Shown piece after piece: positions 57,757-64,000 of a stretch of DNA of 64,000 nt. This DNA is from Jeotgalibaca caeni (lineage in GTDB: Bacteria; Bacillota; Bacilli; Lactobacillales; Aerococcaceae), in contig NZ_JARBEA010000007.1 of assembly GCF_028863945.1 (NCBI RefSeq), positions 1-64,000 of the forward strand, read 5' to 3'. Below the pieces are notes generated by a model. That model was not told the DNA's origin. It saw only the letters and a program-made list of their open reading frames with translations, and ran no database searches. Position 1 is the first letter of the stretch. Each line of letters starts with the position of its first letter. The position numbers and the translations under genes were made by a program.

Positions 57757-58440
57757 TTATTGAAAGGTACCTAAATAGCTTTTGACCCCGGGCAAACCAT
57801 CTTCTTGATAACGTCGCAAAAATTCGGTTCCAATAACCCCACCATCAGCTCCGCCGGCAACGACTGCCTCCACATCATTGGGGCCTTTCAGTCCAAACCC
57901 AACAAATGTAGGAATATCCGAGTAGCGTTTAATTTGTTGAATCGTAGCTTTGTAGGCAGTTGGCAAAGACGTGAACGTGCCTGTTTTTCCTTCTCCGGAG
58001 ATTACATACGCAAAACCTTTATTTACAAGCAATTTTGATTTCAACTCTTTTTCGGTTATGCCAGGTGGATATAGTAGCACGGGCTTTGGCGGCAAATCAG
58101 AGACCGGCGCATCCACACATAATATCCCATCATATAATTCCGATGCCAGGCTATCTAATCGCATGTTTCGGCGACCGGATTCATACGTCATCAAGATGAT
58201 GGAAAAAGAGAACCGACTTTTGATGGTTCTTAATATCAGGATTAAATCTTCATGGGTGAAGCCTTCCGCCATCACAGTTGCCAAGGCGTCTTTTATGAGG
58301 GGCCCATCCATGTAGGCATCCGTTGTTGGGATGCCAAATTCCACAAAACCGACACCAGCTTCATCCAGAGCCTCTAAGAGCTGGAAAAAAGTGGTTTTAT
58401 CGGGATAGTTGACGGGTAAGTAAAAAACGACATTATTCAT
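57757..58440 (-). CDS. TrpA-like TIM-barrel enzyme linked to a PTS
   Basis: 227 aa, homologous in pattern to tryptophan synthase alpha but shorter than TrpA. Glu49- and Asp60-equivalents are in GVGFVEFGIPTTDAYMDGPL. C-terminal FVGFGLKGPNDVEAVVAGGA and DGGVIGTEFLRRY form the phosphate-binding site. No trpB or other trp gene is near; it is the last gene of a PTS operon, so it probably cleaves or isomerises a phosphorylated product of that uptake system. Function inferred only. Confidence 0.75.
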   Translation of the reverse strand: MNNVVFYLPVNYPDKTTFFQLLEALDEAGVGFVEFGIPTTDAYMDGPLIKDALATVMAEGFTHEDLILILRTIKSRFSFSIILMTYESGRRNMRLDSLASELYDGILCVDAPVSDLPPKPVLLYPPGITEKELKSKLLVNKGFAYVISGEGKTGTFTSLPTAYKATIQQIKRYSDIPTFVGFGLKGPNDVEAVVAGGADGGVIGTEFLRRYQEDGLPGVKSYLGTFQ

Positions 58441-58443
58441 TTG

Positions 58444-59721
58444 CTACACTCCAATCATTTGCAAGAACCAGCCTAAGATTGGTCCATAGAACGCATAGTC
58501 CGTTTCACTCAAGATACGCATGATAGGTGCATAGCTTCCTACCATACCCAAAAGGAATGCTTGGCCAAAGATAAGGATAAGCCCGTTGACGAATGAACCC
58601 AATAATGCTCCGCGACGCCCACCGTGTGCATTCCCCATGATTGCAGTCACCGCACCTGTGAAGAAAGTCGGTATGAGAGCTGGAAACACGACAATTGGGA
58701 AGTTAATTGCCCCAAGTACTACCATACCCACTAAGCCAGCGAAAAGACTCATCAAGAAACCAACTATAACGGACGTTGGGTAGTTTGGGAACAATAAAGG
58801 AATATCCAATCCTGGAATAGAGTTCGGGATAATTTTGTTTGCAATTCCGTGGAAAGCAGGGATGATTTCAGAAAGCATCATCCGAACACCTGTAATCACA
58901 ACCGTAATCCAAACCCCGAATTCAACTCCGCGTAAGATGGAAAAGACAACAATGTCTTGCCCGTTGCTGACGTTCTCGCTGACCCAGCCTGGTCCTGCAA
59001 ACAATCCCACAACAAGGAATAGCAAGGTCATTACCAAGGTTAGGGCGATGGTCATTTCACGTAAGAAATTAAATTGTTTTGGAATTTGTAGTTCTTCTAA
59101 ATCATGCTCTTTATTCCCGAAGAAACGACCAATCCCTGCAGCAATCAACAAACCGACGGAACTGGAATGGGCAAGCGTAAAGCCTTCGCCACCCTTAACC
59201 GGCTTCATTAAAGGTGCGACATACGCACAAGAAAGGGTCATATACAGACCAAGAATGATAGAGCCTATAGCCACAAGTGGCACAAATGAAAGGGACGTAT
59301 TAAATTTCAATAGTGCCGCAATTAATCCGGCGTAAAAGAACGAAACGTGTGCCGATAAATGCACATATTTGAAACGCGTAAATCGCGCCAATAATAGGTT
59401 TGTCATAAATCCAAAAGCAAAGATAAGGGCCATTTCACTCCCAATATCCACCAAACTTTCTGCTTGGGCGGCACCAATATCAGTCGAGAGCATTTCCATT
59501 CCGAAAATCCGTGAAAACATCGGTTGAAGGGGAAGCAGGGCCATCCCCAGCGTTTGTCCCCCGACATTAATCATCGTGAAGCCAATCATTGTCTTGATGG
59601 CACTTGGAAGTATCTGGTGCCATTTTTTCTTTTGGGCAATCATACCCACGATAACGACGAGACCAATTATGAAAACAGCTTGTCCAAGAATATTATTTAT
59701 GAAATACATAAACCATGCCAT
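58444..59721 (-). CDS. PTS EIIC, ascorbate/galactitol (GAT) superfamily
   Basis: 425 aa with about ten membrane helices. HVSFFYAGLIAALLKFNTSL and GNAHGGRRGALLGSFVNGLI resemble the UlaA/SgaT branch. It carries out phosphorylating uptake of an unknown sugar or sugar acid. AAGGAGGC precedes the ATG. It lies 13 nt after EIIB. Confidence 0.85.
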   Translation of the reverse strand: MAWFMYFINNILGQAVFIIGLVVIVGMIAQKKKWHQILPSAIKTMIGFTMINVGGQTLGMALLPLQPMFSRIFGMEMLSTDIGAAQAESLVDIGSEMALIFAFGFMTNLLLARFTRFKYVHLSAHVSFFYAGLIAALLKFNTSLSFVPLVAIGSIILGLYMTLSCAYVAPLMKPVKGGEGFTLAHSSSVGLLIAAGIGRFFGNKEHDLEELQIPKQFNFLREMTIALTLVMTLLFLVVGLFAGPGWVSENVSNGQDIVVFSILRGVEFGVWITVVITGVRMMLSEIIPAFHGIANKIIPNSIPGLDIPLLFPNYPTSVIVGFLMSLFAGLVGMVVLGAINFPIVVFPALIPTFFTGAVTAIMGNAHGGRRGALLGSFVNGLILIFGQAFLLGMVGSYAPIMRILSETDYAFYGPILGWFLQMIGV

Positions 59722-59734
59722 GTTTGTTGCCTCC

Positions 59735-60013
59735 TTAGATTAGGTCCTTCGTATTTACAAGCAATTGTTCCCGCAAATACACTTTGTCCATCATGTTATC
59801 TATCCGAATGATGCGGGCACGTTGGGCACGCATCGCATCCGCAAAGTCGGATGTCGTGATAACCAAATCATAACTATCTGGATTAACGGAACCGATATCC
59901 GATGCTTCAACCTCTGCTTCAATGCCTTCTTCATCCAAAATTTGTTGGGAGAAAAGACGGAGCATCATGCTGCTTCCCACACCGGCTCCACAAACTGTTA
60001 CTATTTTTAACAT
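59735..60013 (-). CDS. PTS EIIB, ascorbate/galactitol type
   Basis: 92 aa; phospho-acceptor Cys8 in IVTVCGAGVGSSMMLR, as in UlaB/SgaB. DLVITTSDFADAM follows. It is next to EIIC and regulator. AAAGGAGGCG lies in the end of the regulator gene. Confidence 0.9.
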   Translation of the reverse strand: MLKIVTVCGAGVGSSMMLRLFSQQILDEEGIEAEVEASDIGSVNPDSYDLVITTSDFADAMRAQRARIIRIDNMMDKVYLREQLLVNTKDLI

Positions 60014-60014
60014 A

Positions 60015-62033
60015 TTAAACGCCTCCTTTTATGATAGTCATTGCTTCTTCAGGCGATTGTGCCTGTAACAATTCATTCACTGTTGCTTCATTTGCTAATA
60101 TCTCCACCAATTCGGATAAGGCTAATAGATGTGTTTGATGGTCTATTGCACACAGGCCGATAACCAATCGAACGGGGTCGTTTTTTGGGTGTCCGAATAC
60201 GACTGGTTCTTTCAGTGTCACGATGGAAAGTCCTATGTCTAAAGCACCTTTTTCAGGCCGGGCATGCGGCATAGCGATTCCTGGTGCAATGACGATATAC
60301 GTCCCGTTCTCCTCGACGTTCTCAATCATCGCATCCACATAACCCGGTTTGGCATGGCCATTCGCTACGAGAAGGTCGCCACTTGCACGAACGGCCTCAT
60401 CCCGAGTATGGCATAGGACGTTTGTCCGGATTAATTCTTCTGTTAAAACTTCTAATAACATCGGTTGATACACTCCTTTCGAATGGGGTGCCGTGTGTTG
60501 TACACCGAAATAACGCGATAGTTCTTTTTCTAATTGACCGCTCTGGTTGACGGTGGCGTATTTTTTCACTAATCCCATGACCTCTTGGACGTCAACGCGT
60601 CGGGATAGTGATTCCACTCTTTCTTCTAACCGTTTCCGGTCGTTTATTGAAAGATAAGGCTGAACCTGAAGGACGGGATGTGTGTCACTTTGGAATGGAA
60701 CGGTCGAGATGATAAAGTCTACCTCGTTTTCCGTTAGCCATTGATGTGCCCGGCGTTTCCCAAAAGCCCCTAATATGTGGAGATGATAGCTGGCTTCCAA
60801 TTTACTTTGCAGGATAACCGATGTACTCAGTCCAGCGTTGCAAACCAGGATAACAGTTGGTAAACGCCGGGCTGCTTTACGATTCCGTTCCAAAGAAGAA
60901 GCAAAGAACAAGGTGAAGAAGGATGCTTCTTGGGATGTGAACGTCACCCCTAATTCATACTTGAAAGGAATAAGGGCATCTTCAACGGATTCCAGCAAAT
61001 TGCCATGCTCAGAAACAACGTAATCATACAAGGGATTTTCAACCACTTCTTGCGCCGTTGCCCGTTGGTACGCGGGCCGTAGGTGATTCAATAAGCCCGT
61101 AAAAAGCTGGTCATCCTGTTGGAGTGCTGGCAGATTCATTTTGTCAGCCACACGTTTGATTAAACGTGATACAACTAAGGAGAAAGGGACCCATTTTTCC
61201 GATAAAAGAGCATCATAGCGAACCACTGAAGCCTCTGAGAATTTTTGAGCCAGATACAATATGTCTGAAGTTCCCAAAGGAACGCCCATCAGTTGTTCTA
61301 ATGTGGCTCTTTTTTCCAAGAAAACCAGCTCTTCTTTCGTGTGTTGGGGTAAATAATCACCAGGCTCCATCGTTTTTTTCAGGGCCAACCGTTCTTTGAC
61401 AACCCATACGTGATGGAGAAGTCGTTCAAATGAGTCCTCGCTGATTTCCACTCGGACATCTGTCATCAAGTCCAGTAAGAATCGTTCCGCCTTATTCAAA
61501 AAAACATCGTGTTGCGGGTCATCTTCCCGGAACAGCGTGTCTTCAGTGATAACGGACACCAAGAGGGCCCGTATCATTGTTTCATCCCCTTCAATCGAAA
61601 AGCCAATAAAAGGACGGGAGTGCAACGTGATGTTATTCAAGCTCAACTCTTCTCGAATGCTTTGCAGGTCGCGTAGCAGGGTATTTCGTGAGAGTTGAAT
61701 CTCTTCAGCCAAGTTATCCAAACTAAATGGCTCAGGTATAGTTAACATCCGGCGTAGCAAGCGCAGTCGACGAATCCATGGGTTCGTTAGACTCAACTCT
61801 TCCACGTCCAAAAGTGAATGGAAGGCCACATCCAAAACAACGGGATAGTGGATAATGCCTTTTTGCAGTTCTAAAGATGGATGACCTGCATTTTTAAGTA
61901 ATTCATTTAATTTTTTGATGTCCGAATACACTGTTCGTTCAGTCACTTCGAACGCGCGCGCCACGTCCGCGATTGCGACCTTTTGCTCTTCGGTACAACA
62001 TTTCCAAAAGAGTGCTGATAATCTATTTTCCAT
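60015..62033 (-). CDS. PRD transcriptional activator with EIIB and EIIA domains (MtlR/LicR type)
   Basis: 672 aa from ATG 62033 (GGGGG SD); the frame opens at 62057. Two N-terminal HTHs (VADVARAFEVTERTVYSDIK-like IADVARAFEVTERTVYSDIK, and FSLDNLAEEIQLSRNTLLRD) indicate DNA binding, not RNA antitermination. Two PRDs follow, then a GAT EIIB-like domain (VILVCNAGLSTSVILQSKLE) and a C-terminal EIIA of the fructose/mannitol type with AMPHARPEKGALDIGLSIVT. No separate EIIA gene is in the operon, so this EIIA domain may also phosphorylate the EIIB. Confidence 0.88.
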   Translation of the reverse strand: MENRLSALFWKCCTEEQKVAIADVARAFEVTERTVYSDIKKLNELLKNAGHPSLELQKGIIHYPVVLDVAFHSLLDVEELSLTNPWIRRLRLLRRMLTIPEPFSLDNLAEEIQLSRNTLLRDLQSIREELSLNNITLHSRPFIGFSIEGDETMIRALLVSVITEDTLFREDDPQHDVFLNKAERFLLDLMTDVRVEISEDSFERLLHHVWVVKERLALKKTMEPGDYLPQHTKEELVFLEKRATLEQLMGVPLGTSDILYLAQKFSEASVVRYDALLSEKWVPFSLVVSRLIKRVADKMNLPALQQDDQLFTGLLNHLRPAYQRATAQEVVENPLYDYVVSEHGNLLESVEDALIPFKYELGVTFTSQEASFFTLFFASSLERNRKAARRLPTVILVCNAGLSTSVILQSKLEASYHLHILGAFGKRRAHQWLTENEVDFIISTVPFQSDTHPVLQVQPYLSINDRKRLEERVESLSRRVDVQEVMGLVKKYATVNQSGQLEKELSRYFGVQHTAPHSKGVYQPMLLEVLTEELIRTNVLCHTRDEAVRASGDLLVANGHAKPGYVDAMIENVEENGTYIVIAPGIAMPHARPEKGALDIGLSIVTLKEPVVFGHPKNDPVRLVIGLCAIDHQTHLLALSELVEILANEATVNELLQAQSPEEAMTIIKGGV

Positions 62034-62058
62034 TATGATTCCCCCTTTTGTTATCATA

Positions 62059-62088
62059 AGTATAGCGAATAGACTAAAACGCTACCAA
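62059..62088 (-). promoter_or_regulatory. Candidate PTS operon promoter
   Basis: Minus strand: TTGGTA (62088-62083), 18-bp spacer, TATACT (62064-62059), 25 bp before the regulator start. A cre-like sequence, ACTAAAACGCTACCA (62073-62087, 13 of 15 matches), overlaps the -35 and spacer, which suggests catabolite repression. Confidence 0.45.
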
Positions 62089-62324
62089 ACCCCATTTATT
62101 TCAAAAAAATGAAAAGAAGTGGGACCAGAGACTTTCCCTCAACTCTTTTTCATCAGACAATGTCCTTATTATAACAAAGTTCATCGCATCGAAATGTCAC
62201 TATCGTATACCATTTGATAGGCGTGGATTGTTTATCGGTCCAACTATTTTAAGCGCAGATTTTTTTGTTTCATTGTGTATATAGTCTAAATAATGAATAA
62301 TATAGGGAAAAGGAGTGTGCGGCC

Positions 62325-62576
62325 ATGACTAAGTATTGGGAAACAAAAGTAATGAGAGACGGCGATGAGTTGTATTTGCCAATACCCGACGATTTGTTGG
62401 CAAACATTGGTATCGTGGAGGGAGATTATTTCTCTATCGAAAAAGGGAATAACGAAACCTATTTGCTTGTGAACGTCACCCCACCCACGACAGTCGAAAA
62501 AAAAGATAAAACGATGAAAATTAATAATGGACCGAATCTGAAATATACCAATGTATTTGTAATCCGGAAGGAATAG
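62325..62576 (+). CDS. AbrB/MazE-like small protein
   Basis: 83 aa. ELYLPIPDDLLANIGIVEGD with YFSIEKGN looks like a swapped-hairpin AbrB/MazE domain, usually a DNA-binding antitoxin or regulator. No toxin gene follows; the C-terminal half is charged and unassigned. AAAAGGAG precedes ATG 62325. It diverges from the PTS operon. Confidence 0.6.
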   Translation: MTKYWETKVMRDGDELYLPIPDDLLANIGIVEGDYFSIEKGNNETYLLVNVTPPTTVEKKDKTMKINNGPNLKYTNVFVIRKE

Positions 62577-62676
62577 TCTCGTGGATAAAGATAAGAAAAA
62601 TTGGACTGGCGATTAGTGAAACCAAAAAAAGGGAATATCAAGAAGTTTAATATAATTTGAATTAAACCCTATGAAA

Positions 62677-62713
62677 CTCCATACAATTACTCAAAGGAGG
62701 TGATTGTATGGAG
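62677..62713 (+). promoter_or_regulatory. RNA hairpin hiding the start codon of the second excisionase-like gene
   Basis: CTCCATACAAT (62677-62687) pairs perfectly over 11 bp with ATTGTATGGAG (62703-62713). The 15-nt loop presents the SD AAAGGAGGTG and the stem holds the ATG at 62708-62710. This layout could control translation by structure or coupling. Confidence 0.65.
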
Positions 62714-62974
62714 AGTTCCATTGACAAACAGGTTTTGGAGTTGATTGAAACCGCTGTGTCAGTTCAAATTGAGAAATACTATAGTGAGCTAATTATCCAG
62801 AATAAGAAGTATTTGAATAAGAAAGAAGCATGCCTTTACTTGGGTATATCATACGTGACAGCGGAAAAGTATATATTTAATGAGTTGCCTTACCTGAAGT
62901 TCGGAAAAACGATTAAGTACGATAGAGAAGATATAGACCGATGGGTAGACGACAACATGCTATTTGATATATAG
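62708..62974 (+). CDS. Second excisionase-like HTH protein
   Basis: 88 aa. An N-terminal helix (SSIDKQVLELIETAVSVQIE) precedes an excisionase-type MerR-like HTH: KYLNKKEACLYLGISYVTAE, then LPYLKFGKTIKYDREDIDRW. It is similar in plan to the protein at 52089. SD AAAGGAGGTG. It could be the directionality factor of another element or a regulator. Confidence 0.7.
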   Translation: MESSIDKQVLELIETAVSVQIEKYYSELIIQNKKYLNKKEACLYLGISYVTAEKYIFNELPYLKFGKTIKYDREDIDRWVDDNMLFDI

Positions 62975-63006
62975 AACCGCAAGCATGAGCATATATGGGT
63001 TTCAAG

Positions 63007-63117
63007 GAAGCTGCTGAAAAACTATCAATTCCAAAGAAAATGACCAATTAGATTGTTGACGTATCAACATTTCTAATTGGCCATTTTTACTATTATGCGA
63101 CTTTTTCAGCAGCCTCG
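63007..63117. repeat. 104-bp inverted-repeat element, copy 2
   Basis: Core 63010-63113, identical to the copy at 57588-57691 apart from TACTATTATG for TATTATTATG. Same orientation, same flanking GAA and CTCG bases. It also works as a terminator after the gene at 62708. Confidence 0.85.
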
Positions 63118-63197
63118 GTTTCATGCCGGTTGCATTTTTTTCTTGATTTTAAAAAATGGTATATAATGAATGAAAAGCTGAGAAAGAAGGATGCGAA

Positions 63198-63827
63198 ATG
63201 CCGTCTGAAGAATTTTGGCGAACGGTTGCCTTAGCGTTTCAAACCGTAAAGTTGGACAATGATAAGAAGAAAGCAACCCAAAAGGTAAAAGATGAAGGTA
63301 GGGAAGTTGAAGAACAGGCGATGAGTTGGAAGGATGAGTATCCTTTCTTGGATAGTATTTCTGCCCGCCTGTTTGGCAAAAGGACTTCTACGGTGGTACA
63401 TGTCTTGGGCTGCCGTTCGCATCCAAATATGCTTCTCCTTATCAGTTTGACACAGGGAGGTCCCAATTTAGCTTGGCCAGCTAACATACGAGTCTGGGTA
63501 GTTAAGGAAATGCCGGGACCACATCCAGGAATGGATGAAACCATTCAATTTCATCGTAGGAAAATGATGGAACTCGCAGAAGCAATTGACAATCGATATA
63601 GTGATAAAGGAGTGCCCCGTATAGAAGCATATCTATTGGAAAATGCCATCCCTGACCTCACCCATGACTGGACAAATCACTTGGAAAACTTATCTAAGGA
63701 GGTACGGAATCTTCCAAAAAGCGAGTATGCAAGGAGAGATGGGCAAGAAAGCAACAGTGAAAGTGAAATGACGAGAACAGAACTAAAAAGAAGCGCAGAA
63801 ACCCAAAAGAGAAGGCTCTTTCGCTGA
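63198..63827 (+). CDS. Hypothetical protein
   Basis: 209 aa, soluble. The start MPSEEFWRTVALAFQTVKLD, a charged helix and a central region with RTSTVVHVLGCRSHPNMLLL and LAWPANIRVWVVKEMPGPHP are followed by a polar, basic tail (TRTELKRSAETQKRRLFR). No family recognised. AGAAGGATG precedes ATG 63198. A terminator follows. Confidence 0.6.
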   Translation: MPSEEFWRTVALAFQTVKLDNDKKKATQKVKDEGREVEEQAMSWKDEYPFLDSISARLFGKRTSTVVHVLGCRSHPNMLLLISLTQGGPNLAWPANIRVWVVKEMPGPHPGMDETIQFHRRKMMELAEAIDNRYSDKGVPRIEAYLLENAIPDLTHDWTNHLENLSKEVRNLPKSEYARRDGQESNSESEMTRTELKRSAETQKRRLFR

Positions 63828-63880
63828 AAGAAGAAATAGTATTTCTGTGTCCTTTATGAAAAATGAATCATGTAATTACG

Positions 63881-63909
63881 AAGAGGACCACACTGGGAGG
63901 TCCTCTTTT
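63881..63909 (+). terminator. Terminator
   Basis: AAGAGGACC (63881-63889) pairs with GGTCCTCTT (63899-63907), followed by TT. Confidence 0.75.
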
Positions 63910-63915
63910 GATTAA

Positions 63916-64000
63916 CTAAGATTTCACCAACTCCGATAGACCTTGTTCCAGGTAAATGACAGCAATAAGAAGGCAAAGTAATTTTAGTGCCGCTACTTTG
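63916..64000 (-). CDS. Partial hypothetical protein (3' end only)
   Basis: Minus strand frame running off the right edge. It ends KLLCLLIAVIYLEQGLSELV and KS stop at 63916-63918. The visible part is hydrophobic, perhaps a C-terminal membrane helix. Convergent with the gene at 63198, sharing the terminator between them. Only 27 codons are seen, so the call is tentative. Confidence 0.4.
   Translation of the reverse strand, partial: KVAALKLLCLLIAVIYLEQGLSELVKS

Larger units (their letters stand above)
50580..64000. mobile_element. Probable integrative island at the 3' end of rpsI (right end not seen)
   Basis: The conserved chromosome stops at rpsI. A tyrosine integrase gene, pointing back at rpsI, is followed by an excisionase-like gene, broken small genes, an unknown four-gene cassette, a PTS operon flanked by repeats, and a second excisionase-like gene. 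I searched by eye for a second copy of the rpsI 3' end and found none, so the island either continues past the window or ends in a diverged site. No relaxase, replication or phage structural genes are seen. Confidence 0.5.

Noticed and set aside
62101-62160. Inverted repeat with T-runs upstream of the PRD regulator as a RAT-type antitermination site
   Set aside because: The regulator has N-terminal DNA-binding HTHs and no RNA-binding CAT domain, and the stem is imperfect; it also lies upstream of the best promoter.

Overview
The window looks like a chromosomal segment of a low-GC Gram-positive bacterium of the Lactobacillales. The gene order, small zinc-type S14 and L36, zinc-type Adk, strong AGGAGG ribosome-binding sites and an L17-downstream RNA all fit lactic acid bacteria, and Carnobacteriaceae-like is my best guess from protein character only. 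No rRNA or tRNA gene is present.

Region 1 (1-9.3 kb) is the conserved chain divIC, S1-domain protein, tilS, hpt, ftsH, hslO, cysK-like gene, lysS. Region 2 (9.3-14 kb) is the str operon (rpsL, rpsG, fusA, tuf), with an extra promoter before tuf. Region 3 (14-21 kb) holds three tandem YflT-type stress protein paralogues, a TM-helix-repeat membrane protein, and an isolated rnfC-rnfD pair. Region 4 (21-35.5 kb) is the whole S10-spc-alpha ribosomal supercluster, rpsJ to rplQ including secY, adk, infA and rpmJ (37 aa). It begins with a structured S10 leader and ends with an L17-downstream element. Region 5 (35.5-40 kb) has a serine esterase, the ECF transporter module ecfA1-ecfA2-ecfT and truA, followed by three 52-bp repeats that run into the truA stop codon. 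Region 6 (40-48.5 kb) is a Yes/Lpl-like sugar import locus: a two-component system and a YesL-like protein on the minus strand, diverging from a binding lipoprotein and two permeases, with two CcpA cre-like sites between them. A long multi-hairpin element and a YhdH-type oxidoreductase follow. Region 7 (48.6-50.6 kb) has a small membrane protein, a decayed GNAT gene and rplM-rpsI with an L13 leader.

Region 8 (50.6-64 kb) is accessory DNA. A tyrosine integrase sits directly behind rpsI with an excisionase-like gene, which suggests an island inserted at the 3' end of rpsI; its far end is not visible. Its cargo includes an unrecognised four-gene cassette (53.2-57.5 kb): an HNH-like protein with a hydrophobic C-terminal half, a small single-pass protein, a tail-anchored coiled-coil protein and a CbxX/SpoVK-type AAA+ ATPase. 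The first two proteins share an acidic C-terminal tail, which could be a handle for the ATPase. This is the best candidate in the window for an undescribed system. Next comes a PTS operon (regulator with fused EIIB/EIIA, EIIB, EIIC, and a TrpA-like enzyme), bracketed by two nearly identical 104-bp inverted-repeat elements. Between PTS operon and second element lie an AbrB-like protein and a second excisionase-like protein whose start codon is buried in a perfect 11-bp hairpin.

All coordinates and motifs come from reading the sequence by eye. Family names rest on recognised motifs, not on database searches.
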